From: Flavobacteriaceae bacterium
GTDB lineage: Bacteria; Bacteroidota; Bacteroidia; Flavobacteriales; Flavobacteriaceae
Direction of reading: 5' to 3'
Length of the DNA: 6,248 nt
Assembly: GCA_015488935.1 (NCBI GenBank)
Contig: WFMU01000111.1
Span: 1-6,248, forward strand
The position numbers and the translations under genes are program-made. Positions 1 through 6,075 of this stretch are shown here, one piece after another. The stretch's first letter is position 1; each line of letters opens with the position of its first letter. The notes below the pieces were generated by a model that was not told the DNA's origin, did not search any database, and saw only the letters and a program-made list of their open reading frames with translations.

Positions 1-100
1 ATCTTAAAAAAGCATAAAAACGTTCTTTTTTAGATAATTTTAAGAAGTTATCTTGTTGTTGTTGTTTACTTTCTTTCTTTGTTGTGAAGGTTATTTTCAT
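1..100 (-). CDS. Partial CDS, N-terminal 33 codons of an unrecognised protein
   Basis: An ATG at 100-98 on the minus strand opens a frame that stays open to the window edge, giving 33 residues that begin MKITFTTKKE and end KKERFYAFLR. The peptide is hydrophilic, rich in Lys and Gln (four Gln in a row at residues 13-16), and has no signal peptide or membrane helix in the visible part, so a cytoplasmic protein is likely. The start lies 19 nt after the stop codon of the dipeptidyl peptidase gene on the same strand with no hairpin between, so the two are probably co-transcribed. I do not recognise the family with confidence, and no function should be assigned from this fragment. The absence of stops, the close spacing and the A-rich run-in to the ATG support a real gene. 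Confidence 0.55.
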   Translation of the reverse strand, partial: MKITFTTKKESKQQQQDNFLKLSKKERFYAFLR

Positions 101-119
101 AAAGAATCTACGCTATATT

Positions 120-2330
120 CTACAAATTTTCTTCGATAAAAGTAGTCATTTTTTTATAAAGATGTAATCTGTCGTTACGTGCACTATAAATTCCATGTGT
201 ACGATCTGGATAAATAAACAGATCAAATTGTTTGTTTGCTTCTACCAAGGCATTTATCATGCGCATGGTATTTTGTACATGTACGTTATCATCGCCACTA
301 CCATGAATGAGTAAATATTTTCCTTTTAGTAAATGTGCAAAATTTATTGGCGAATTATCGTCATAACCACTTGCATTTTCTTGTGGTGTTTGCATATAAC
401 GTTCGGTATATATTGTATCGTAAAAACGCCATGAGGTTACTGGAGCAACGGCAATTGCCATTTTAAAAGTATCTGCTCCTTTGGTAATGGCTAGAGACGA
501 CATATATCCTCCAAACGACCAACCCCAAATACCAATACGATTTTTGTCAATATAATTGCGTTTACCGAGTTCTTTAGCTGCTTCAATTTGGTCTTCAATT
601 TCATATTTTCCCAGTTCTTTTTGGGTTATTTTTTTAAAATCACGTCCTTTATATCCAGTACCTCTACCGTCAACACAAGCAACAATATATCCTTTTTGAC
701 TTAACATATAATACCAATAGTCGTTTGCATAATGCCAACGATTTTCTACTTCTTGACTTCCTGGTCCTGAATATTGATACATAAATAAGGGATATTTTTT
801 TGTTGTATCAAAATTGGCTGGTTTTATCATCCACATATTAAAAGTACCATCTTTTGTGGTTATGGTAGTGAATTCTTTTTTTCCTAAATTATATGCTGCT
901 AATCGTGATGTAACAGCAGAATTTTCTTTAATTACTTTGATTTCTTTTCCTGTTTTTGCCTCGTTTAATGTATAAATGGTTGGTGTTTCTGCATTAGAAA
1001 ATGTATTGATATAATAGTTAAAACTATTACTAAAAGCAGCGGAGTTTGTTCCTATTTTAGAGGATAATTTTTGTGGATGTGTTCCGTCTATATTTACAGC
1101 TGAAATACTTCGGTTTATTGAGCCATCTTCGGTAGATTGGTAATAAATTCGCGAAGTTTTAGCATCATATCCGTAGTAATTGGTAACTTCCCAATTTCCT
1201 TTGGTTACTTGATTTATTAATTTTCCTGTTTTATCGTAGTGGTAAATATGGTTGTATCCATCTTTTTCGCTAGTCCAGATAAAAGAATTGTCTTTTAAAA
1301 AGGTAAGATTATCGGTAATATTAATATAAGCATCATCTTTTTCGTTTAAAATCAATGTGTTTTGTAAAGTGTTACCATCTACAAAAATTAAATTCAAATT
1401 ATTTTGATGTCTGTTTAAAGTTGTTACACAAAGTGTATTAGCTTCATTGGTCCATTCCATTCTTGGAATGTAATATTGTTGTAGATTTCCAAGATTTATT
1501 TTTTGGTTACTTTGGGTTTGTACATTGTATAAATGTAGGCTAACTTCGGCATTATTTTCTCCTGCTTTAGGATATTTAAAAACTTGTTGTTTCGGATATA
1601 AATCCGAGCCAAAAATATCCATAGAAAATTCTGGAACATTGGTTTCATCAAAACGGATATATGCTATTTTATCGGAATTTCCATTCCATTCAAAAGCACG
1701 AACAAAGGCAAATTCTTCTTCGTAAACCCAATCTGTAACACCATTAATTATTTTATTTTTTTTGCCATCAAAAGTAATTTGTTTGGTTGTATTTGTTTTT
1801 AAATCTTTATAAAATAAATTATTCTGATACATAAATGCTACTTTATTTTCATCTGGAGAAAAAGTAGGTTCTTGGATTTTATTATCCGATATTTTTGTTA
1901 GTTTTTTAGTAGTTAAATCATAAACAAAATAAATTCCTCTCGAAGAATGACGATAAATTTGTTCGGTTTCTGTACCAATAATCAATTTATTTTCTGCTTT
2001 GCTAAATGTATAATTGTATAAAGAATTAATTCCGTTTAGCTCACGAGTACTAACTATAGTAGCTACTTTTTCTAATGTTTTGTAGCTATATTTATCTAAA
2101 TTTGTACCTCTATTATTTACAACCACATAATAATCGCCTTTATTCATTGCATGAAAACCACCAAGACGTTGGGTTCTAAAAGTACCTTTAGCCCAAATAT
2201 CTTCTAGGCTAATTTGCTTTTCTTTTGGTGTATTTTGTGTGGTATTACTTGTTTGTTGTGTGGTTGTGTGTGTGGTGGTACAACTAATAAAAAGAGTTGT
2301 TAAGAGCAGTAAAAAAAATATTTTTTTCAT
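120..2330 (-). CDS. Dipeptidyl peptidase IV-like S9B prolyl peptidase, lipoprotein
   Basis: This is a 736-residue serine peptidase of family S9B, which releases Xaa-Pro (or Xaa-Ala) dipeptides from peptide N-termini. Residues 1-17 form a lipoprotein signal peptide ending in FISC, with Cys17 as lipid attachment site. A Thr/Gln/Asn-rich linker (18-37) follows, then a beta-propeller domain (about 45-480) and an alpha/beta hydrolase domain (about 490-736). The substrate N-terminus-binding segment DWVYEEEF is at 200-207 (Glu205/Glu206). The nucleophile is Ser605 in GWSFGGY, the acid Asp680 in HGSGDDNVH and the base His712 in THGI. Tyr520 (YSGPGSQ) fits the oxyanion-hole tyrosine, and YTERYM at 641-646 is also typical. 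Length matches the family. There is no acidic surface-export signal after Cys17, so a periplasm-facing location is inferred. It is divergent from the 2415-2582 remnant and HMG-CoA reductase, and probably leads an operon with the partial gene at 1-100. Close relatives with other specificities (DPP5, acylaminoacyl peptidases) lack the double-Glu motif. Confidence 0.95.
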   Translation of the reverse strand: MKKIFFLLLLTTLFISCTTTHTTTQQTSNTTQNTPKEKQISLEDIWAKGTFRTQRLGGFHAMNKGDYYVVVNNRGTNLDKYSYKTLEKVATIVSTRELNGINSLYNYTFSKAENKLIIGTETEQIYRHSSRGIYFVYDLTTKKLTKISDNKIQEPTFSPDENKVAFMYQNNLFYKDLKTNTTKQITFDGKKNKIINGVTDWVYEEEFAFVRAFEWNGNSDKIAYIRFDETNVPEFSMDIFGSDLYPKQQVFKYPKAGENNAEVSLHLYNVQTQSNQKINLGNLQQYYIPRMEWTNEANTLCVTTLNRHQNNLNLIFVDGNTLQNTLILNEKDDAYINITDNLTFLKDNSFIWTSEKDGYNHIYHYDKTGKLINQVTKGNWEVTNYYGYDAKTSRIYYQSTEDGSINRSISAVNIDGTHPQKLSSKIGTNSAAFSNSFNYYINTFSNAETPTIYTLNEAKTGKEIKVIKENSAVTSRLAAYNLGKKEFTTITTKDGTFNMWMIKPANFDTTKKYPLFMYQYSGPGSQEVENRWHYANDYWYYMLSQKGYIVACVDGRGTGYKGRDFKKITQKELGKYEIEDQIEAAKELGKRNYIDKNRIGIWGWSFGGYMSSLAITKGADTFKMAIAVAPVTSWRFYDTIYTERYMQTPQENASGYDDNSPINFAHLLKGKYLLIHGSGDDNVHVQNTMRMINALVEANKQFDLFIYPDRTHGIYSARNDRLHLYKKMTTFIEENL

Positions 2331-2349
2331 AAAAAAGGATTTTAAACTC

Positions 2350-2357
2350 CAAGTTTA
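2350..2357 (-). promoter_or_regulatory. Possible -7 element for the dipeptidyl peptidase gene
   Basis: Read on the minus strand this is TAAACTTG, seven of eight matches to the Bacteroidota -7 element TAnnTTTG. It lies 19 nt upstream of the ATG at 2330, giving a short leader. I find no clear -33 TTG at the expected distance, so the call is weak. Confidence 0.25.
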
Positions 2358-2399
2358 CGGATTTTAGATTAAAATTCTGTTAAAAAAGGTTAAAAACCT

Positions 2400-2407
2400 T
2401 ATATTTG
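2400..2407 (+). promoter_or_regulatory. -7 element TATATTTG in front of the HExxH remnant
   Basis: TATATTTG is a full match to the Bacteroidota -7 consensus TAnnTTTG. The ATG of the 55-codon frame begins only 7 nt after it, at 2415, so a transcript starting at the usual distance would have almost no leader. No convincing -33 TTG is visible 17-23 nt upstream. Confidence 0.4.
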
Positions 2408-2414
2408 AGATAAT

Positions 2415-2582
2415 ATGCAAAGAAAGAAATCCTTTTTTATTTTTACCATTACTTTTATGTTATTTGCTGTAATTGGTACACTCACACATGAGTATGGTCA
2501 TATTTTGGCAGCAAAAAGTTTTGGTTATAAAACCTATTTACATTATGGAAGTATGCATTCTGATTTAGGAAAGGAATCTTAG
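2415..2582 (+). pseudogene. HExxH membrane metalloprotease, N-terminal remnant (55 codons)
   Basis: ATG at 2415 to TAG at 2580-2582 gives 55 residues. After a basic start (MQRKK), residues 6-23 form a hydrophobic helix, directly followed by THEYGH at 24-29, a zinc-protease HExxH motif (His25, Glu26, His29), and then an Ala-Lys-rich stretch ending in YLHYGSM at 41-47. A helix carrying HExxH next to the membrane, close to the N-terminus, is the arrangement of M50/site-2-protease-like proteins, and it resembles the start of hypothetical flavobacterial membrane metalloproteases. Such enzymes need further helices and a third zinc ligand, all missing here, so I call it a broken gene whose 3' part has been lost. 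No continuation is obvious in the other two frames before HMG-CoA reductase starts at 2645. The alternative is a real small membrane protein that has kept the motif. The family link comes from pattern recognition, not a search. Confidence 0.5.
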
Positions 2583-2593
2583 GACCAAAATTA

Positions 2594-2625
2594 TTGCCTT
2601 AGATTTATTATTTCTTTTACTTTTG
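2594..2625 (+). promoter_or_regulatory. Promoter of HMG-CoA reductase
   Basis: A TTG at 2594-2596 is followed after 21 nt by TACTTTTG at 2618-2625, a full match to the Bacteroidota -7 element TAnnTTTG with acceptable spacing to the -33 element. The predicted transcript starts near 2631-2632, leaving a leader of about 13 nt before the ATG at 2645. It begins just after the stop of the HExxH remnant, so HMG-CoA reductase has its own promoter and need not depend on the upstream frame. Confidence 0.55.
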
Positions 2626-2644
2626 CGTTGAAAAATAGAAATAC

Positions 2645-3925
2645 ATGTCAAAACAAATCACAGGATTTTCAAAATTAACCAAAGAAGAAAAAATTACTTG
2701 GTTAGCAAATCAATTTTTTACAGATAAAAAACAAGGAATAGCAACTTTAAAAAGTTATTGGAATTCTAACGAAAAATTACAAAAATTACACGACGATTTT
2801 ATAGAAAACACCTTATCAAATTTTTATTTTCCCTATGCTGTTGCGCCAAATTTTGTAATTAATGGTAAAGATTATACCATTCCAATGGCAATTGAAGAAA
2901 GCTCGGTTGTTGCAGCAGCAGCACTAGTTGCAAAGTTTTGGAGTACGCGAGGTGGGTTTAAAACAAAAGTGATTTCTACCACTAAAATAGGACAAGTACA
3001 TTTTATGTTTTCAGGTAATGAAAGTGATTTGGTAGCTTATTTTAATTCGATTAAATCGGAATTGTTTGAAGTAACCAATAACATTACTAAAAATATGCGT
3101 AATCGTGGTGGTGGAATTTTAGATATTGAATTACGCAATAAAACCTCAGATTTAAACAACTATTATCAACTGCACGTTACCTTTGAAACAAAAGACAGTA
3201 TGGGTGCAAATTTTATAAATACTTGTTTAGAAGCTATTGCAAACCATTTTAAAGAAACCGAAACATTAGACATACAAATAGTAATGAGTATTTTGTCTAA
3301 TTATGTACCAGATTGTTTGGTAAGAGCAGAGGTTTCTTGTAAAGTAGAAGAATTATATAAAGAAGATGCAGCACATTATACACAAAAATTTATAAATGCA
3401 CTAGCCATTGCAAATGCAGAACCTCATCGTGCAGTAACGCACAACAAAGGAATTATGAACGGTATTGATGCTGTTGTTATTGCAACTGGTAACGATTTTA
3501 GAGCCGTAGAAGCAGGAGTTCATGCCTATGCAGCACGAACAGGAAAATACCAAAGTTTATCTGGAGCAAAAATAGAAAATAACATCTTCTATTTTTGGTT
3601 AGAAATACCATTATCTTTAGGAACTGTTGGTGGTTTAACCAAACTGCATCCATTGGCAAAGTTGAGTTTAGAAATACTACAAAAACCAACAGCAAAGGAG
3701 TTAATGGAAATTGTTGCTGTAGTTGGATTAGCACAAAATTTTGCTGCATTACGTGCATTGACTACCACAGGAATTCAAAAAGGACACATGAAAATGCATT
3801 TAGGAAATATTATTAAACAACTAACCACAGACGAAAAAGAAGTTGCTTATTTATTGGAGTATTTTAAAAATAAACCAGTATCACACAGTGCTGTTGTAGC
3901 AGAATTTGATAAGATTAAGGCATAA
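2645..3925 (+). CDS. mvaA: Hydroxymethylglutaryl-CoA reductase, class II
   Basis: This 426-residue cytoplasmic enzyme interconverts HMG-CoA and mevalonate using NAD(P)H. The length is close to the 428 residues of the Pseudomonas mevalonii class II enzyme. Key segments appear in order: PMAIEESSVVAAA at 80-92 with the catalytic Glu (Glu84 by alignment), the cofactor-site motif DSMGAN at 184-189, HNKGIMNGID at 266-275 with catalytic Lys268, TGNDFRAVEAG at 281-291 with catalytic Asp284, GTVGGLTKLHPLAK at 326-339, and the C-terminal flap with GHM and catalytic His381. There is no N-terminal membrane region, unlike class I eukaryotic enzymes. Databases often label class II members 'degradative', but in Flavobacteriia this enzyme is expected to serve the mevalonate route to isoprenoids (established for the group, inferred here). 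The start is supported by the promoter at 2594-2625. No other mevalonate-pathway gene is in view. The gene ends 1 nt before a terminator hairpin. Confidence 0.95.
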   Translation: MSKQITGFSKLTKEEKITWLANQFFTDKKQGIATLKSYWNSNEKLQKLHDDFIENTLSNFYFPYAVAPNFVINGKDYTIPMAIEESSVVAAAALVAKFWSTRGGFKTKVISTTKIGQVHFMFSGNESDLVAYFNSIKSELFEVTNNITKNMRNRGGGILDIELRNKTSDLNNYYQLHVTFETKDSMGANFINTCLEAIANHFKETETLDIQIVMSILSNYVPDCLVRAEVSCKVEELYKEDAAHYTQKFINALAIANAEPHRAVTHNKGIMNGIDAVVIATGNDFRAVEAGVHAYAARTGKYQSLSGAKIENNIFYFWLEIPLSLGTVGGLTKLHPLAKLSLEILQKPTAKELMEIVAVVGLAQNFAALRALTTTGIQKGHMKMHLGNIIKQLTTDEKEVAYLLEYFKNKPVSHSAVVAEFDKIKA

Positions 3926-3959
3926 AAAAAATCTTGAAGTATAAACCTCAAGATTTTTT
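3926..3959. terminator. Bidirectional intrinsic terminator between mvaA and OmpH-like gene
   Basis: The arms AAAAAATCTTGA (3926-3937) and TCAAGATTTTTT (3948-3959) are perfectly complementary over 12 bp around a 10-nt loop. Each strand ends in a run of six T in the hairpin, so the element can stop mvaA transcripts rightward and OmpH-like transcripts leftward. It starts immediately after the mvaA stop codon and lies 21 nt past the OmpH-like stop. Confidence 0.85.
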
Positions 3960-3980
3960 AACTTATAAAAATACAGAAAT

Positions 3981-4589
3981 TTATTTTTTAACTTCTTCTT
4001 TTTTAGTTTCTGTAGCTTTGTCGGTAGTTGTTTCTTTTTTAACTTCTTCTTTTTTGTCTTCCTTTTTATCCGAATCTCCATCTTTTTTGTAAGCATCATT
4101 CATTGCATTTAAAACAATATCGGTTAAATTAGTTTTTTCTTCGCCATACATAACAGCTCCATTTAGGTTAACTGTACCAAAAATCATTTGATAACCGTTC
4201 TTTTTACCGTAATCTTTTATAAAAACATCCACTTCTTCTGCAATTTTTTTAATTGCTGCTTGTCCTTCGTTTTGTACTTGGTACTGTAATTGTTGTTGTC
4301 TTTGTTGAATCATTTGTTGCTCTGCACCTAATTGTTGTTCTATTTGTTGTCTTTTTTGTTTAGACATTTTTGGAGCATTTTTTTGATATTCTTTTACTTT
4401 ATCCTGAAAACCAGCAATTAATGTTTTAATATTTGCATCTTCTTTTTCAGATTTTTCTTTCATTTCAGCTTCAATAGCTACCGTACCTTTATATTCTTTA
4501 ATTAATTTTTCGGTATTTACATAACCTATTTTTTGTGTACAAGATACCATTGTTAATGTTGCTACTAATACAAATAAGATTTTTTTCAT
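3981..4589 (-). CDS. OmpH/Skp-family periplasmic chaperone, lipoprotein
   Basis: This 202-residue protein resembles OmpH/Skp, periplasmic chaperones that hold unfolded outer-membrane proteins. Residues 1-17 are a lipoprotein signal peptide ending in VSC (Cys17 acylated), so unlike soluble E. coli Skp it should be membrane-anchored. The first strand IGYVNTEKLIKEYKG (21-35) is typical of the family. Residues about 36-120 are a charged, then Gln-rich, helical region (QQIEQQ, QQRQQQ) fitting the coiled-coil tentacles. The C-terminal part of the fold follows (KKNGYQMIFGT at 129-139, VMYGEEKTNLTDIVLNAMNDAY at 146-167). The last 35 residues are a low-complexity Lys/Glu/Thr tail ending KKEEVKK, probably disordered and longer than the core family needs. 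It is a single gene, closed by the hairpin at 3926-3959 and divergent from the lipoprotein at 4712. No LES-like acidic export signal follows the Cys, so it should face the periplasm. Confidence 0.88.
   Translation of the reverse strand: MKKILFVLVATLTMVSCTQKIGYVNTEKLIKEYKGTVAIEAEMKEKSEKEDANIKTLIAGFQDKVKEYQKNAPKMSKQKRQQIEQQLGAEQQMIQQRQQQLQYQVQNEGQAAIKKIAEEVDVFIKDYGKKNGYQMIFGTVNLNGAVMYGEEKTNLTDIVLNAMNDAYKKDGDSDKKEDKKEEVKKETTTDKATETKKEEVKK
3984..4055. repeat. Two direct repeats 51 nt apart in the OmpH-like tail
   Basis: The same 21-nt string (six T, AACTTCTTC, six T) occurs at 3984-4004 and 4035-4055. The 51-nt offset is exactly 17 codons, so on the minus strand both copies encode KKEEVKK in frame (residues 179-185 and 196-202). 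This looks like an in-frame tandem duplication, or slippage in low-complexity coding DNA. Confidence 0.75.
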
Positions 4590-4625
4590 TTTTAGTTATT
4601 TTAGATTGATTTAATATTTAAGCTA

Positions 4626-4633
4626 CAAATGTA
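4626..4633 (-). promoter_or_regulatory. -7 element of the OmpH-like gene
   Basis: On the minus strand this reads TACATTTG, a full match to TAnnTTTG. It sits 36 nt upstream of the ATG at 4589, giving a predicted leader of about 30 nt. A TGT at 4659-4657, 23 nt further up, is the only -33 candidate and is imperfect. Confidence 0.45.
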
Positions 4634-4676
4634 AGTTTTTATATTTATTGACCTTTACATTTTAGGCTTATTTATT

Positions 4677-4684
4677 TACCTTTG
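4677..4684 (+). promoter_or_regulatory. -7 element of the TonB-C-like lipoprotein gene
   Basis: TACCTTTG is a full match to TAnnTTTG, 27 nt before the ATG at 4712. A TTG at 4648-4650 is 26 nt away, longer than usual, and TTT at 4654-4656 is a closer but poorer -33 candidate. The element overlaps the TTG at 4682 that would otherwise extend the reading frame, which argues that translation starts at 4712. Confidence 0.45.
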
Positions 4685-4711
4685 TTGTGTTTATTAACCT
4701 ATTTTATTAAA

Positions 4712-5191
4712 ATGTATCACATAAAAATTCTTATTGTGCTCTTGTTTTTAGGACTTTTGTCTTGTGATACTATTTTTTCTAAAAAGAAAACAACTACGCA
4801 GAATAATACAACTTTAAAACCAATAGATTTTAAAAGTATTGATGCATATCCGTTATTGCCAGAATGTAAAAATCTCAGTTCTCGAATACAACAAAAACAA
4901 TGTTTTTACAAAATGTTATCTAAAAGAATTCAAGAATCATTAAACAGAACACCTATTTTACTAGAATCTAAAGAACAAGGAACTATTTTGGTTAAATTAC
5001 AAGTTTCTGAACAAGGGAAAATAAAAATAGTAACAATTCGTATTTCCGAAAAAATAAAAAAACAGGAGTTTAAATTAGATAGTTTAATACGAACAAGCAT
5101 TAAAGAAATACCACAAATTGTACCTGCAATAAAATCAGGAATTCCAGTAAAAACAGAATTTACTTTACCAATAGTAATTAAAAATAATTAA
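4712..5191 (+). CDS. TonB C-terminal-domain-like lipoprotein
   Basis: ATG at 4712 gives 159 residues. The frame can be extended to a TTG at 4682, but that codon lies inside the promoter element and adds residues ahead of a complete signal peptide, so 4712 is preferred. Residues 1-18 are a lipoprotein signal (LLFLGLLSC, Cys18), followed by a Lys/Thr/Asn linker (24-38). The rest resembles the TonB C-terminal fold common in Flavobacteriia: a YPLLPEC segment (46-52), a second Cys at 64 (QKQCFYKML), strands around TILVKLQVSEQGKIKIVTIRI (91-111), a helix with a conserved-type I-P-Q-x-x-P (133-138), and the end TEFTLPIVI (148-156). The two cysteines could pair. There is no N-terminal anchor helix or Pro-rich span as in a working TonB, so an energy-transducing role is doubtful and the function is unknown. 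Cys18 is followed by Asp, an inner-membrane retention signal in E. coli but untested here. Confidence 0.75.
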   Translation: MYHIKILIVLLFLGLLSCDTIFSKKKTTTQNNTTLKPIDFKSIDAYPLLPECKNLSSRIQQKQCFYKMLSKRIQESLNRTPILLESKEQGTILVKLQVSEQGKIKIVTIRISEKIKKQEFKLDSLIRTSIKEIPQIVPAIKSGIPVKTEFTLPIVIKNN

Positions 5192-5919
5192 AATTTAATT
5201 GCTAATTTTTTTAGTAATCGAAGTACCTCTACATACAACCAAATTAAAGAAACTAAAATTCCCCATGTGGCAACCCATTCCATGTATTTAGGTGCACGAC
5301 CTAATTGCCGCTCTATATAAGAAAAATCTAAAAGCAAAGAAAAAGAAGCAACGGCAGCAGCAATTAAAGTAAAACCAATCGAAAACCAAGAAGTACCATA
5401 AACAATTCCTAAATGAATATCAAAAAGACGTAAAATAAAACTAATTAAATAGACAACCATAATAGTAGCAATAGCACTATAAATAATACTTCTAAATTGA
5501 TGCGTTACCTTTACAATACGCAATTTATATAAAAGAAGCATTACAAAAAAAGCAACAATACTCACTTTTACAGCTTGTATAGGTATGCCTTTGAATTGTG
5601 AATCGGCAAATGCAGAAATTCCTCCCAGAAAAAAACCTTTTGCTAAAGCATAAATAGGAACTGTTACTGGAGCCCAACGTTTTTTGTACGAAGTTAAAAC
5701 ACTAAAAAATATTGCAACCAATAAACCACCATAAATATAATAAGTAACCGATTTGCCATGTTTTACTAAATTCCATACATACCAAGCAGTTAAACTAACT
5801 AAAAAGAGCGTGTAAAAGGTCTTTAATAAAATACCACCCAAAGTCATTCTGTTCGATGTTCTTTTAGAATATTTCCAGAAGTAAGCATTAAAAACAGGAT
5901 TTGAAGTATTATATCGCAT
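5188..5919 (-). CDS. Bax inhibitor-1/YccA family membrane protein
   Basis: This 243-residue inner-membrane protein fits the bacterial Bax inhibitor-1/YccA (TMBIM) superfamily, whose characterised bacterial member YetJ is a pH-sensitive calcium leak channel; the role here is unproven. After an N-terminal segment of family type (TSNPVF at 5-10) there are about seven hydrophobic helices near residues 29-51, 58-77, 83-103, 111-132, 143-165, 178-199 and 212-236. The late segment LLLDFSYIERQLGRAPKYMEW (195-215), with Asp198, Glu203 and Glu214, followed by IWLYVEVLRLL (226-236), is characteristic of the longer BaxI_1-type subgroup, and the length fits it. The start at 5919 agrees with the conserved N-terminus. 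The stop codon overlaps that of the convergent lipoprotein gene in a shared TTAA, with no real terminator between them. Upstream it is divergent from the candidate small RNA. Confidence 0.9.
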   Translation of the reverse strand: MRYNTSNPVFNAYFWKYSKRTSNRMTLGGILLKTFYTLFLVSLTAWYVWNLVKHGKSVTYYIYGGLLVAIFFSVLTSYKKRWAPVTVPIYALAKGFFLGGISAFADSQFKGIPIQAVKVSIVAFFVMLLLYKLRIVKVTHQFRSIIYSAIATIMVVYLISFILRLFDIHLGIVYGTSWFSIGFTLIAAAVASFSLLLDFSYIERQLGRAPKYMEWVATWGILVSLIWLYVEVLRLLKKLAIKF

Positions 5920-5939
5920 AAAAATTAGATTTTATGCCA

Positions 5940-5947
5940 TAAAGTTA
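5940..5947 (-). promoter_or_regulatory. Possible -7 element of the BI-1 family gene
   Basis: On the minus strand this reads TAACTTTA, seven of eight matches to TAnnTTTG, 20 nt upstream of the ATG at 5919. The predicted leader is about 14 nt. No strong -33 TTG is seen. Confidence 0.3.
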
Positions 5948-5957
5948 TTATTTTTTT

Positions 5958-5965
5958 TAACTTTG
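5958..5965 (+). promoter_or_regulatory. -7 element TAACTTTG of the candidate small RNA
   Basis: TAACTTTG, followed by CA, is a full match to the Bacteroidota -7 element and is a very common form in flavobacterial promoters. The predicted transcript start is near 5970-5972. An ATG at 5934-5936, 21 nt upstream, is a one-mismatch -33 candidate. No plus-strand protein gene follows within 170 nt. Confidence 0.5.
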
Positions 5966-5970
5966 CATCA

Positions 5971-6075
5971 GAAATTACTTTAAAGATTATACAATAATTA
6001 CAGATATAAGCTATGAAGTGAGAAAAAGAAAATTATAAGAAACATTTAAACAGGTGCGTTTAAATGTTTTTTTTT
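5971..6075 (+). ncRNA. Candidate small RNA, about 105 nt
   Basis: A consensus promoter element (5958-5965) and a strong intrinsic terminator (6041-6075) on the same strand bracket about 70 nt that contain no usable ORF; the only ATG, at 6013, is followed by one codon and TGA. Nothing upstream on the plus strand could use this terminator except a transcript begun at that promoter, because the gene to the left runs the other way. The body is A/G-rich and looks weakly structured apart from the 3' hairpin, as in many trans-acting small RNAs. I recognise no known RNA family. It could instead be a leader whose terminator attenuates a gene beyond the window. Confidence 0.4.
6040..6075 (+). terminator. 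Intrinsic terminator of the candidate small RNA
   Basis: The arms AAACATTTAAAC (6040-6051) and GTTTAAATGTTT (6058-6069) pair perfectly over 12 bp around the 6-nt loop AGGTGC, and the T run continues to 6075. There is no T run on the opposite strand past the hairpin, so it works rightward only. Confidence 0.85.

Noticed and set aside
1525..1725. Plus-strand open frame of 66 codons
   Set aside because: It lies antisense inside the dipeptidyl peptidase propeller region; no promoter, no family resemblance.
3498..3816. Open frames on both strands (3498-3758 minus, 3595-3816 plus)
   Set aside because: Both overlap the highly conserved C-terminal half of HMG-CoA reductase and have no recognisable content.
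3881..4099. Minus-strand 72-codon Lys-rich frame
   Set aside because: It is an alternative frame of the low-complexity OmpH-like tail and runs through the terminator.
4682..4711. TTG start extending the TonB-C-like lipoprotein by ten codons
   Set aside because: The TTG is part of the -7 element, and the ATG at 4712 gives a complete lipoprotein signal peptide.
5186..5200. Palindrome at the convergent stops as a terminator
   Set aside because: The arms are A+T only with a 1-nt centre, leaving about five weak pairs once a loop forms.
6013..6021. ATG-AAG-TGA minimal ORF in the candidate small RNA
   Set aside because: A two-codon frame is expected by chance, and no start-stop regulatory element is recognisable.
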